From positions 33,624 through 97,623 of the forward strand of contig CAIFEG010000003.1 in assembly GCA_903789415.1 (NCBI GenBank): DNA of 64,000 nucleotides, written 5' to 3'. The notes under the pieces were generated by a model. It saw only the letters and a list, made by a program, of their open reading frames with translations. It was not told where the DNA came from and made no database searches. A program made the translations under genes and the position numbers. How positions within the stretch are numbered: the stretch's first letter is position 1; every line of letters begins with the position of its first letter. This stretch comes from an uncultured Eggerthellaceae bacterium (GTDB lineage: Bacteria; Actinomycetota; Coriobacteriia; Coriobacteriales; Eggerthellaceae). Positions 55,163-63,863 of this stretch are shown one piece after another.

Positions 55163-56410
55163 ATGAAGCAAATCGATCCCAAAGCATTTGATACCTATTT
55201 TGAAATGACCGTCGATGATATTCCCGCTTACGTCATCGCTAAGACACCCGAAATTGATTGGGATGCCCAAAGTATCCAGGCAGAAGTTCCCGCAGAACAT
55301 GGGAATTTGAATTACGTGTTTCGCGTATGGGATAACAAGGGACATCACGTTTATGTAAAGCAGGCAGGCAAGCAGACGCGCATCTCGAAGGACATGAAAC
55401 CTTCAACATCGCGGAATCGTCTTGAATCAGAGCTGCTTTCCATTGAGGACAAGCTCGCCCCCGGAATGGTTCCCCACATCTATACCTACGACACCACGAT
55501 GTGTGCATGCATTATGGAAGATTGTTCCGATTACCAGGTCATGCGTGATGCAATGTTGGAGCACAAGATCTTTCCGCGTTTCGCCGACGACATCACGACA
55601 TTTATGGTGGACACGCTGCTTCCCACCAGCGATGTCTGCATGAATCACATCGAGAAGAAGAAGCTGCAGCAGCAATTTATTTCTCCCGATTTGTGCGACA
55701 TCACCGAAAAATTAGTGCTGATGGAGCCGTATGGCGATCAAAACCACCGCAATAACGTGTTCCCTCCGAATGCCGAATTTGTGCAGCAGGAACTGTATTC
55801 AGATACCGCGCTCCACCTTGAGGTGGCAAAACTTAAATTCAAATTCATGACTGATGCGCAGGCGCTTATCCACGGCGACTTGCATACGGGATCGGTATTT
55901 ATCAAGCCCGATTCGACAAAGGTTTTCGATTGCGAATTTGGCACGTTTGCACCCATGGGATATGACAGCGGAAACGTCATCGCCAACATGATTTTCGCAT
56001 TTGACAACGGATATGCCGCAGGCGACACCAAATTCTGCGATTGGTGCCTTGACACTGCTCGAGAAGTTCTTGACATGTTCAAGGAAAAATTCAGCAAGAA
56101 ATGGGACGAATGCGTTACCGAGCCTATGGCAAAGGTTCCCGGATTTAAAGAATGGTACATTGCCGACGTGCTCCGTGATACCGCAGGCTATGCAGGAACC
56201 GAACTCCATCGCCGTACCGTAGGAATGGCAAATGTGGTGGACGTGACAAGCATTAAAGATACGCATGCGCGTCTTGTTGCCGAGCGAACAAATATCTATG
56301 CCGGCAAAGATTTCATTCTGCACCAAGAGGCATTTACCACAGGAAAAGACTACGTGGATGCGGTTAAGGCTGCACTTCAGAAAGCAGAAGCATCCCTTGA
56401 GACAAAATAA
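55163..56410 (+). CDS. mtnK: 5-methylthioribose kinase
   Basis: A protein-kinase-fold enzyme of 415 aa that phosphorylates 5-methylthioribose at O1. Signatures are VPAEHGNLNYVFRVW in the N-lobe, ALIHGDLHTGSVFIK for the catalytic loop and VFDCEFGTFAPMGYDSGN for the metal-binding segment. The ATG at 55163 follows AGGAGG at ideal spacing; an upstream in-frame codon at 55082 would add 27 atypical residues. It precedes mtnA by about 50 nt. The 5' leader contains GGGGTGTGCCCC and CACTCAC/GTGAG pairing, so it is structured, but it does not match a SAM riboswitch I know. Confidence 0.95.
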   Translation: MKQIDPKAFDTYFEMTVDDIPAYVIAKTPEIDWDAQSIQAEVPAEHGNLNYVFRVWDNKGHHVYVKQAGKQTRISKDMKPSTSRNRLESELLSIEDKLAPGMVPHIYTYDTTMCACIMEDCSDYQVMRDAMLEHKIFPRFADDITTFMVDTLLPTSDVCMNHIEKKKLQQQFISPDLCDITEKLVLMEPYGDQNHRNNVFPPNAEFVQQELYSDTALHLEVAKLKFKFMTDAQALIHGDLHTGSVFIKPDSTKVFDCEFGTFAPMGYDSGNVIANMIFAFDNGYAAGDTKFCDWCLDTAREVLDMFKEKFSKKWDECVTEPMAKVPGFKEWYIADVLRDTAGYAGTELHRRTVGMANVVDVTSIKDTHARLVAERTNIYAGKDFILHQEAFTTGKDYVDAVKAALQKAEASLETK

Positions 56411-56460
56411 GTTGTAAGCGAAAGGCCTATTTCCTTCACGCATTATTGAAAGGCGTATGT

Positions 56461-57576
56461 ATGGATACCAGCACCGATGCTCTCGAAGCATTCTTCAATA
56501 ACGTAATTACCGTCAAGGTTGATGATTCACACGATGCCGTTGATATTATCGATCAGACACTTCTACCCACAAAAGTAAAACGCATCAAGCTTCATACCCG
56601 TGAAGATATCTGGGAAGCGATCAAAAAGTTGCGTGTACGCGGAGCCCCCGCCATCGGCGTCTGCGCCGCATATGGAATGGCACTTTTGGCGGATGGGTAC
56701 AATACCAATAACCGTGCTGAATTTGACCAACGCTTCAACCAAGACAAAAAATATTTGGCAAGCTCCCGACCAACCGCGGTCAATTTGTTCTGGGCCCTTA
56801 ATCGCATGCAGAGCACCCTCAATTCCCTGCCAGACTCTACAAGTATTCCAGAGGTAAAAGCTGAGCTTTGGAAAGAAGCAGATGCAATACAAAACGAGGA
56901 TGTCGCCATCTCAAAAAACATTGGCGAGTTGGGATTTAACCTTATCGAAGAGCTTAAAGTTGAGGGTAAACCGGTAGGAATTCAAACGCATTGCAATGCG
57001 GGCACCTTAGCAACGGCTAAATATGGCACCGCGACCGCTCCTATGTACACCGCACTTGAACATGGATGGGCGGGAACCGATATGCATGTGTATTGCGATG
57101 AAACACGCCCCCTGCTCCAAGGTGCGCGTCTTACGGCATTTGAGCTGATGAATGCCGGCATTACTACCACCGTTCAGTGCGACAACATGGCGTCAATTTT
57201 GATGAAGTCAGGCGCAATCGACATCATTTTTGTGGGGTGCGATCGCGTTGCCGCAAATGGTGATGCCGCAAACAAGATTGGCACAAGTGGCCTCGCTATC
57301 ATCGCAAACCATTACCATGTGCCTTTTTATGTATGCGCTCCCACATCCACCATCGATATGTCAACGCCTGATGGAAGTAAGATCCCTATCGAAATGCGTG
57401 ACGGCGATGAGGTAACCGAAATGTGGTACAAGCATCGCATGGCGCCTGAAGGTGTGGATGTATACAATCCTGCATTCGACGTAACCGATGCAAACTTGAT
57501 TACGGGAATCATCACCGAGCGCGGCATATGCCATGCTCCATATAACGAAGCATTCAAGAAGATTGGCATGATTTAA
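56461..57576 (+). CDS. mtnA: Methylthioribose-1-phosphate isomerase
   Basis: A 371-aa eIF2B-like isomerase that converts 5-methylthioribose-1-phosphate to the ribulose form. The catalytic cysteine is in THCNAGTLATAKYG and the catalytic aspartate in VGCDRVAANGDAANKIG. The ATG at 56461 is chosen over a TTG at 56446. No mtnB-E genes for methionine regeneration are nearby, so the product may go to an aldolase as in the bacterial DHAP shunt, which is inference. Its stop codon forms the first unit of a repeat array. Confidence 0.95.
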   Translation: MDTSTDALEAFFNNVITVKVDDSHDAVDIIDQTLLPTKVKRIKLHTREDIWEAIKKLRVRGAPAIGVCAAYGMALLADGYNTNNRAEFDQRFNQDKKYLASSRPTAVNLFWALNRMQSTLNSLPDSTSIPEVKAELWKEADAIQNEDVAISKNIGELGFNLIEELKVEGKPVGIQTHCNAGTLATAKYGTATAPMYTALEHGWAGTDMHVYCDETRPLLQGARLTAFELMNAGITTTVQCDNMASILMKSGAIDIIFVGCDRVAANGDAANKIGTSGLAIIANHYHVPFYVCAPTSTIDMSTPDGSKIPIEMRDGDEVTEMWYKHRMAPEGVDVYNPAFDVTDANLITGIITERGICHAPYNEAFKKIGMI

Positions 57577-57702
57577 GCCGCATCAGTGAACAGTTGCCAC
57601 CTTAGGCTGGCAGCTTCAGCCTTACATCTTAGCCTGATGTTTTAAAAGGGTGTTTTAACCTGGCGTCTTAACCGAACATCTTAAGCGAATGATGCATTAA
57701 TA
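57567..57702. repeat. 13-14-nt tandem array filling the mtnA-asparaginase gap
   Basis: Units: CATGATTTAAGCCG (with the mtnA stop), then after one decayed unit CCACCTTAGGCTGG, CAGCTTCAGCCTTA, CATCTTAGCCTGA, TGTTTTAAAAGGG, TGTTTTAACCTGG, CGTCTTAACCGAA, CATCTTAAGCGAA and TGATGCATTAATA (with the asparaginase stop on the other strand). Most carry TTAA or TTAG at a fixed place. The whole intergenic region is explained by the repeat. Confidence 0.9.
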
Positions 57703-58707
57703 GATCCGCAGCATCTCTTGGAGTTGTTGCGGATCGCTTGTTTTCGAAAGACCTAAGCGCATCAGAATTGCGGCTTTGTGCGGCAGCAGGTCCGCCCCGG
57801 TGATGACGTTGCTTTTATCGTAGACATCTTGGTGCGTGATCGTTCCATCAGCAACGCGACTCGTACGTACAAACACACACTTGTCACCGATTTCGTCGAT
57901 CTTATCGATCCAGCTTTGGCTATATTCCCCATTCCCTGCACCGACAATGATGATCGCCTGCGCACCGCGAGACACAAAGTAATCAAGAACGCCTGCATCG
58001 GCATTGACGCTGAAATATGCAATGGCAACTTTGCCTAAATCGGAGCTTTTCATATCAGAGATATCGAATTCAGTATCAACGGTGTGTCGTTTCGTCGGCG
58101 CTTCTAAAAGCGTCGCCGTACCTTCACTGATATATCCCATGGCGCCAAAATCCCCATCCGAGAATGCGTCGCAGTGAAAAGAATTTATCTTGCGCACCAT
58201 ACGAGCGGAATAAAATGCATTGGCGAAGGCAACCATTACGCCGTTCCCCTTTGCCTCAGGGGTGCCCGCAAGAACACAAGCATTCTGCAAATTCATGGGA
58301 CCATCAGGAGAAATGGCCGTCGCAGGACGCATCGCGCCCGTGAGCACAACCGGCTTTTGGGTCTTTACGGTGAGATCTAGAAAATATGCAGTCTCGTCCA
58401 TCGTGTCGGTTCCATGCGCAATGACAAAGCCATCGACACTCTCATCATTAGCCAGCGTGTTGATGCGCCGGGCAAGTTGGAACCATTCATCAAACGAAAT
58501 ATCGTCAGAGTTGATGTTGCAGACCTGCTCTCCGCAAATATTGGCAACCTTTGATAAATCTGCTTTTTCAACCAGGGTTTGGACATCGATTTCACCCGAT
58601 TTATAATTCGTGGCTTTACCAGGCTCTCCCGCACCGGCAATCGTGCCCCCGGTCCCTAAAATAACGATATTTGGCAGATTGTTTTGATGCCCCATAAAAA
58701 TTGCCAC
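57697..58707 (-). CDS. L-asparaginase
   Basis: A 336-aa enzyme hydrolysing asparagine to aspartate and ammonia. The N-terminal active-site motif is ILGTGGTIAGAGE, with the first catalytic threonine. The second is FVIAHGTDTMDETAYFLD. No signal peptide is visible. Length and lack of a leader fit the cytoplasmic type, but the sequence pattern also resembles type II enzymes, so the type is left open. The GTG at 58707 has AAAGAG upstream; an ATG four codons later is possible. Confidence 0.92.
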   Translation of the reverse strand: MAIFMGHQNNLPNIVILGTGGTIAGAGEPGKATNYKSGEIDVQTLVEKADLSKVANICGEQVCNINSDDISFDEWFQLARRINTLANDESVDGFVIAHGTDTMDETAYFLDLTVKTQKPVVLTGAMRPATAISPDGPMNLQNACVLAGTPEAKGNGVMVAFANAFYSARMVRKINSFHCDAFSDGDFGAMGYISEGTATLLEAPTKRHTVDTEFDISDMKSSDLGKVAIAYFSVNADAGVLDYFVSRGAQAIIIVGAGNGEYSQSWIDKIDEIGDKCVFVRTSRVADGTITHQDVYDKSNVITGADLLPHKAAILMRLGLSKTSDPQQLQEMLRIY

Positions 58708-58788
58708 TTTTCGCTCTTTCCTATGTCATAGATCCATGTATATCAAGCGTGACACGCGTACCGTTATCTACGCTCTTTCTGCACTTCT

Positions 58789-59685
58789 TCACTCATCTTT
58801 GAGCATTTGCAAATAAGAGTCTAGTCGTGCATTTATATACCCCGCAAACAGATCTTCCATCGGAGAAATATTGTGATGTTCAAAAAATGCATCAAAGGCA
58901 TCATAATACGCAACTCGATCGGTATATTTTATATCGATGGGCGGATACCCTGCTTTCATAAGTTCCAAGTTCACCAGCAAGCGACCTGTTCTGCCATTGC
59001 CATCAATAAACGGATGAATGCCTTCAAATTCAGCATGAAATCGTGCGAGCTTTGTAACAATGTGTTCTTGGGATGTGCCAAAATCCCGCAAAAGCTGCTC
59101 CATTTTTGGCTTGATTAGATACGGCGGTACCGGTTGGTGATATGCGCCCATAATACGCACCGGGATTCGGCGATAAACCCCACGATCTTCTTTCTTGTCA
59201 GCAAGTACTAAATAATGAATTTGCTTGATAACATTTTCTGTAAGCGGTTTGTTTTGTTTTACGAGATCACAGACATAATCAAACGCTTCTTTATGCCCGA
59301 CAACTTCCAAGTGATCCTTGAGTGGTTTTCGATCAACGGTAAGCCCCTGTAAAACAAATTCAGTTTCTCGTAATGTCAGAGTATTACCCTCGATTGCGGT
59401 TGAGTTATACGTAAATTCAACCGCAAATTCCTCATTGAGCTGCGCAAGCTCGCCTGAAGTCAAAGGTCGCTTTGCATCAAGCTCTGCCTTCTTGCGATCG
59501 ATTTGCGCAAGCAAGCTTTCAGCAGATTTGTAGCGTGCATCCGTTGGTTTAATCGCATCTGCAGGAATTCTCCAGCGTCTTCCCTCATGGTAGGCACCGG
59601 GAATACGCCCCTCGGAGCAAAGCAATCGCACGCGTCTCTCTGATATCCCCCATTTTTTTGCTATCTCTTGAACGCTTACGAACAT
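58789..59685 (-). CDS. Fic-domain protein with N-terminal helix-turn-helix
   Basis: A 298-aa protein. The first ~50 residues form an excisionase/MerR-like DNA-binding helix (VSVQEIAKKWGISERRVR). The Fic core is HPFIDGNGRTGR near residue 223, complete for AMP transfer. An inhibitory motif lies N-terminal to it (NSTAIEGN near residue 94), so this is a class II self-inhibited Fic. It would add AMP to a protein hydroxyl and may bind its own promoter. It is a lone gene with no visible antitoxin partner. Confidence 0.92.
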   Translation of the reverse strand: MFVSVQEIAKKWGISERRVRLLCSEGRIPGAYHEGRRWRIPADAIKPTDARYKSAESLLAQIDRKKAELDAKRPLTSGELAQLNEEFAVEFTYNSTAIEGNTLTLRETEFVLQGLTVDRKPLKDHLEVVGHKEAFDYVCDLVKQNKPLTENVIKQIHYLVLADKKEDRGVYRRIPVRIMGAYHQPVPPYLIKPKMEQLLRDFGTSQEHIVTKLARFHAEFEGIHPFIDGNGRTGRLLVNLELMKAGYPPIDIKYTDRVAYYDAFDAFFEHHNISPMEDLFAGYINARLDSYLQMLKDE

Positions 59686-59718
59686 GAATTATCCTTTGAG
59701 AATCCAGCTCCCATTTAA

Positions 59719-59784
59719 CGGAATAATACCAAAGCTATCGGAACAACGTAAAGACGTTTAGCGGAATGATATGAAGAACTTTAT
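59719..59784. repeat. Diverged ~23-nt tandem repeat upstream of fic
   Basis: Copies begin CGGAATAATACCAAAGC, CGGAACAACGTAAAGACG and CGGAATGATATGAAGAAC, with 20-23 nt period. The array lies between the fic start and the tRNA-Asp terminator. Confidence 0.65.
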
Positions 59785-59819
59785 TGGGATGGTCACACAG
59801 CATGCAGGCACTGAGAAAC

Positions 59820-59852
59820 AAAAAAGGCCAGAACCGAAACGATCCTGGTCTT
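59820..59852 (-). terminator. Terminator of tRNA-Asp
   Basis: On the minus strand the stem AGACCAGGATCG / CGGTTCTGGCCT closes over TTT and is followed by TTTTTT. It begins 13 nt after the tRNA. Confidence 0.85.
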
Positions 59853-59864
59853 AAGAATTTAAAG

Positions 59865-59941
59865 TGGCGGGATGTACGAGGATTGAACTCGTGACCTCCG
59901 ACGTGACAGGCCGGCGCTCTAACCATCTGAGCTAACACCCC
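59865..59941 (-). tRNA. tRNA-Asp (GUC)
   Basis: The 77-nt cloverleaf includes encoded CCA. Acceptor stem GGGGTGT/ACATCCC, D arm GCTC-AGATGGTTA-GAGC, anticodon loop CTGTCAC (anticodon GTC, aspartate), T loop TTCAATC. Confidence 0.95.
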
Positions 59942-60078
59942 AATTGATTCAGCAAAAAGTATATTAACGGTAGTCAGACAATTGCGCAAGAGCTTTCTTG
60001 AATCTCTTTGTTTACCGCACACCACTCCACAAAAAATGCGCTTTGAATCAAAGTTAGATCAGCTATAAATCAGCGGTT

Positions 60079-60123
60079 GCCCAACTTTCGTTCGTTCGGC
60101 TTTCAATCTTTCTGCTTTAGATC
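60079..60123. repeat. 15-nt tandem array over the TIGR03936 gene stop (3 copies)
   Basis: On the minus strand: GATCTAAAGCAGAAA (with the TAA stop), GATTGAAAGCCGAAC, GAACGAAAGTTGGGC. The units share GA--(T/G)AAAG. Confidence 0.75.
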
Positions 60124-60806
60124 ATGCGCTGGTCGATGCGGGTAAGCGTATCGACGGCCGCGGCCATATGACCTAAACCCAACGTATGACCCTCGCTCTG
60201 GCAAGCCGCGTCAATTTCGGGCCACTGCCCCGACAGGAGCGCACACACAAACACATCAGGGCGCATGGTCGCCCCCGTAGACTGCGCCTTCGTCGAAAAC
60301 GTAATAGTGGTTTTATCTGCAGAAACTTGCGGTGGATCAACCAAAAAGTCGGAGACTTGAAGTATCCGCGTCTTCTTTTTGCGTACAACGGTTACCGTTT
60401 CTGGAACGCTGAGCTCATGAGCAAGGGGACGGGTCAGCACCAGTTCGTATTTCGAAATAGGATATGCCGCACTGGGAGCGGGATCATGAGGCCCTACATA
60501 CTTGCACGACGTAACCGCCAGATCGGGAGCACACGCTGAAGCAAATTGTTCCATGACGCGTTGCGGAGACACATATTGGGTGAGAAATACATCAAAGCAT
60601 TCTTTTGTGCCGCCTACACCCACCGGAAGCGCAGAACCAAGAGATATTCTCATGTGCGGAGAAAAGCCATTACTAATTGCAAAGGGAAGGTGCGCACGGC
60701 GAATTTCGCGCTCTATAGTGCGTGCAACCTCAAGGTGTGCAAGCATGGCACATCTCCCCTGTTTTTTAAACCATACACGCAAACGAAACAGTGATGGATC
60801 AGCCAT
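60117..60806 (-). CDS. TIGR03936-family radical-SAM-linked protein
   Basis: A 229-aa DUF2344-type protein. The conserved opening is FRLRVWFKKQGRCAMLAHLE and the next block SNGFSPHMRISLGSALPVGV. Members are found next to or fused with the TIGR03960 radical SAM protein; the function is not established (a role in tRNA or ribosome modification is often suggested). The ATG at 60806 follows AGGAGGT and overlaps the upstream stop by 8 nt. Confidence 0.92.
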   Translation of the reverse strand: MADPSLFRLRVWFKKQGRCAMLAHLEVARTIEREIRRAHLPFAISNGFSPHMRISLGSALPVGVGGTKECFDVFLTQYVSPQRVMEQFASACAPDLAVTSCKYVGPHDPAPSAAYPISKYELVLTRPLAHELSVPETVTVVRKKKTRILQVSDFLVDPPQVSADKTTITFSTKAQSTGATMRPDVFVCALLSGQWPEIDAACQSEGHTLGLGHMAAAVDTLTRIDQRMI

Positions 60807-62679
60807 GACGCACCTCCTGGGTTTCAAAATCTATGCCCCTATCGGTGCAGAGTCCACAACCCGTGCAGCCGGCAAACGTGCAATCCGGAGTAACCTTTTC
60901 CTGCTCGGCGCGTTTGCGCTCCAGACGCAAGAACGAAGTATGAACTCCTGAAGTGATGTGTTGCCACGGAAGTACCTCATCAAAATCAAAATTTCGCTGG
61001 GCAATGCTATCGACATCGATGCCTACTTCGTCTCCGGCATGTCTCCATGCATCCTCATCGAAAAATTCACGCCACGCATCGAACCGCGCCCCATTTTTCC
61101 ACGCTTGCTCAATCAAGGGGCCGCATTCCCTACCGCCACGACTCATGATCGCTTCGACGAAACTTGAACGAGGATCATGCCAGCTCACATCGATGCCGCG
61201 ATTCGTAATCGCGTCACGAACGATATTGATGCGACGCTGCGCTTCCTCAGGAGAAATTTGACCATCCCACTGGAATGGCGTTTGTGACTTCGGTACGAAA
61301 ACAGCAAGGCTAATACCCACCTTCAGACGATTTTTTTGCCGCGGATCAATCGCCTTTTTTGCCGCTTCATATACCCGCTGCGTGATATCGGCAATGCCCC
61401 GCAGGTCGTCATCCGTTTCGGTGGGAAGGCCCACCATGAAATAGAGTTTACAATGATGCCATCCTGCATGAAACGCCTGGTCAACCGCCGAGAAAATGTT
61501 TTCTTCAGTAACGTTTTTATTGATCACGTCACGCAGGCGCTGCGTGCCTGCCTCTATGGCAAACGTCAGCCCACCGCGCTTTTTCCCTGCGACAAGTTCC
61601 GCCATGCCAACGCCGAATGCATCGAGCCGCTGCGAAGGAATCGATACACGTGTACCGGTTCCTTCCAAAGCTTTGTTTAAACGCGTCAGAATCTCACGTA
61701 TTTGCGAATGGTCGGTACTCGACAGAGACGTTAAGCTCACTTCGTCATATCCGGTCTTCTTCAAACCCTCGAGCGCAGATTTTACGATGTTGTCAGCTGA
61801 ACGCTCGCGCACCGGACGATAGGTCATACCCGCTTGGCAAAAACGGCATCCGCGCGCACATCCGCGCAAAATTTCGATGTTAAGCCGGTCGTGGACAAGC
61901 TCAGCATACGGAACAACACACGGTTCCCACGCACTTGAATCCGCAAAACCTTCCCAAATACGTTTTTCGATGACTTGCTTTGCGTGGGGGTTTATCGGAT
62001 GAACCGCATATCCTGTCTTTTTCGCAGTCTCGTTGTCTGAAAGCTCATAGAAACTCGGAACATACATCCCTGAAATGTCCGCAAGATCTTCGAGAATTTC
62101 CTTGCGGCTTTTATGTGCCGCACGCCCCGCACGAACTGCATCAACGATCTCAACAGTTTGTTCTTCACCTTCCCCAATACATATGGCGTCAAAGAATTGC
62201 GCATATGGCTCGGGATTATAGGTGCACGGCCCACCCGCAACAACAAACGGATCATCCTCTGTACGATCGTGGCTATGCAGGGGAATACCTGCAAGGTCGA
62301 GCGTTTCGAGGACATTCGTTGCCGCGAGCTCATGCGGAAGCGTAATGCCAACGATGTCAAAATCGGCTACCGGCGCACAGCTTTCCATACTAAAAAGGGG
62401 AAGATCATGTGCACGCATCAAATCGATAAAATCAGCCGCAGGCAAGTATGCTCTCTCGGCAAACATATGAGGGTGTGCGTTGACCGCATTTACCAGAATA
62501 CGCACCGCCTGATTTGCCTGGCCGAGCTCATACGTATCGGGATAGATCATGCAGTACGACGTGTCGTTGGGATCATCATCCGCGCTTCTGTGAACCGTAC
62601 CAAATTCGTGATCAATGTAGCGAACAGGGTGTTCCACAAGCGGCAAGAGCGCCTTTACTTGGGGCCAAAGGTCTCTCAT
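60799..62679 (-). CDS. TIGR03960-family B12-binding-like radical SAM protein
   Basis: A 626-aa protein. The N-terminal ~220 residues resemble a cobalamin-binding Rossmann domain (IYPDTYELGQANQAVRIL; VGITLPHELAATNVLETL). The radical SAM cluster is LRGCARGCRFCQAG (C-x3-C-x2-C). A C-terminal cysteine motif CTFAGCTGCGLC may hold a second cluster. Usually paired with TIGR03936; precise reaction unknown. Start follows AAGGAGAG, 12 nt after the DUF697 gene. Confidence 0.93.
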   Translation of the reverse strand: MRDLWPQVKALLPLVEHPVRYIDHEFGTVHRSADDDPNDTSYCMIYPDTYELGQANQAVRILVNAVNAHPHMFAERAYLPAADFIDLMRAHDLPLFSMESCAPVADFDIVGITLPHELAATNVLETLDLAGIPLHSHDRTEDDPFVVAGGPCTYNPEPYAQFFDAICIGEGEEQTVEIVDAVRAGRAAHKSRKEILEDLADISGMYVPSFYELSDNETAKKTGYAVHPINPHAKQVIEKRIWEGFADSSAWEPCVVPYAELVHDRLNIEILRGCARGCRFCQAGMTYRPVRERSADNIVKSALEGLKKTGYDEVSLTSLSSTDHSQIREILTRLNKALEGTGTRVSIPSQRLDAFGVGMAELVAGKKRGGLTFAIEAGTQRLRDVINKNVTEENIFSAVDQAFHAGWHHCKLYFMVGLPTETDDDLRGIADITQRVYEAAKKAIDPRQKNRLKVGISLAVFVPKSQTPFQWDGQISPEEAQRRINIVRDAITNRGIDVSWHDPRSSFVEAIMSRGGRECGPLIEQAWKNGARFDAWREFFDEDAWRHAGDEVGIDVDSIAQRNFDFDEVLPWQHITSGVHTSFLRLERKRAEQEKVTPDCTFAGCTGCGLCTDRGIDFETQEVRHG

Positions 62680-62690
62680 TCGTTCTCTCC

Positions 62691-63863
62691 TTATGCCCCT
62701 CGTTTAGCGGCAACATTCATGACGTTTTCGACAATCGTGCGACCGAGATCTTGTGGAGTTGTTCCCAAGACAGCAGAAACAGTTTCAACCGCCTTTTTCA
62801 CTTGCGGCGCAGTGCGATCAACCGCATCGGTAATTCCCTGCTTTGCATCTTTTACCGCCTGATACGTAACGGCACTCGCTGCAGCAGGGATAGAAGATTG
62901 CTCACGTGCCGTGCGCGCAAGATGAGCGAATTCTGAGCGAATCGGACTCGCCGAAGATACAATGGTGATCTCTTCACCTGCTTGGGATTCAAAATATGCA
63001 ACAGCGGCGCGACCAACTGCTTGAGTTCCGGCGTAGCCCACACCAGCTTTGAGCGCCCATCCAAGCCCGGGGATCAAGTCACAAAGTTGACGTGCCAGCG
63101 CACGCCAACCAAACGCGCTGCCAAAAACTGCTGCAAGTTCTTTTATGCGATCAAAATTTAAATCCGCACCATAAATTGCCGCGATTTGGATCACGAGTCG
63201 TATTTGATTGAGTGTCATTACCGGCAGATCAGCACCGGGAATGAAAAACACAAACCCCACACCAGCATTCTGCAGAGACGTGGCATTGATCAGTTCATTT
63301 GCTAGAGGAAAACGTAAAAATGGGAAACATGCGGCAAATACATTCCGCTTTTTGCGGAAGACATCCACAATCCACGCACCAATGTTCATGCGCAGCGATT
63401 GCGCGCGATCAATCGTGAGAGGAAGTGGCTCTTGATTAAAGTCATCATTGCGGCTGAATTTCGCATCTTCTGCTACCGGCCCTGGAGAAACGACATCGGA
63501 AAGCGTATAGCCCTCGCGCTGTGCAATGCCCCTCACGATTTCAGGCATGGTAGTAACCACGAGTGCCGGTGCACCACCTTGATTTGCGCGCCGTGCGATC
63601 GCACCGGTTTGTTTTGAGAATCCTGCAGCAATAACAACAAGATCAGTGTCTGAAGAGACCGAGAAATTCCCACTTTCATCAGGCATATCCTGTACCGAGA
63701 CATGAGCAAACTCGCTATATGAGGTAAATGCCTGTACGACACACTTGCGTAGGTCTTCTGGAGCACTTTGATCTACAACAACAATTATGTGCACCGAGGA
63801 CATTGCCTGGGTCATATCTCCAAGAATCTCGAGAACCTTTTTAATATCAACAGGAATATTCAT
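62691..63863 (-). CDS. DUF697-like protein
   Basis: A 390-aa protein. Residues ~10-150 form an alpha/beta domain (VHIIVVVDQSAPEDLRK) without a P-loop. A DUF697-type membrane-associated helical domain follows: FIPGADLPVMTLNQIRLVIQ, IAAIYGADLNFDRIKELAAV, and the hydrophobic LIPGLGWALKAGVGYAGTQ. The C-terminal tail is helical and charged. DUF697 often accompanies small GTPases; none is fused here. GGAGGAGAAAAGG precedes the ATG. It heads the operon with the radical-SAM pair. Confidence 0.8.
   Translation of the reverse strand: MNIPVDIKKVLEILGDMTQAMSSVHIIVVVDQSAPEDLRKCVVQAFTSYSEFAHVSVQDMPDESGNFSVSSDTDLVVIAAGFSKQTGAIARRANQGGAPALVVTTMPEIVRGIAQREGYTLSDVVSPGPVAEDAKFSRNDDFNQEPLPLTIDRAQSLRMNIGAWIVDVFRKKRNVFAACFPFLRFPLANELINATSLQNAGVGFVFFIPGADLPVMTLNQIRLVIQIAAIYGADLNFDRIKELAAVFGSAFGWRALARQLCDLIPGLGWALKAGVGYAGTQAVGRAAVAYFESQAGEEITIVSSASPIRSEFAHLARTAREQSSIPAAASAVTYQAVKDAKQGITDAVDRTAPQVKKAVETVSAVLGTTPQDLGRTIVENVMNVAAKRGA

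Noticed and set aside
59865-59941. tRNA-Asp as an integration site for a mobile island
   Set aside because: No integrase and no repeated tRNA 3' end were seen nearby.
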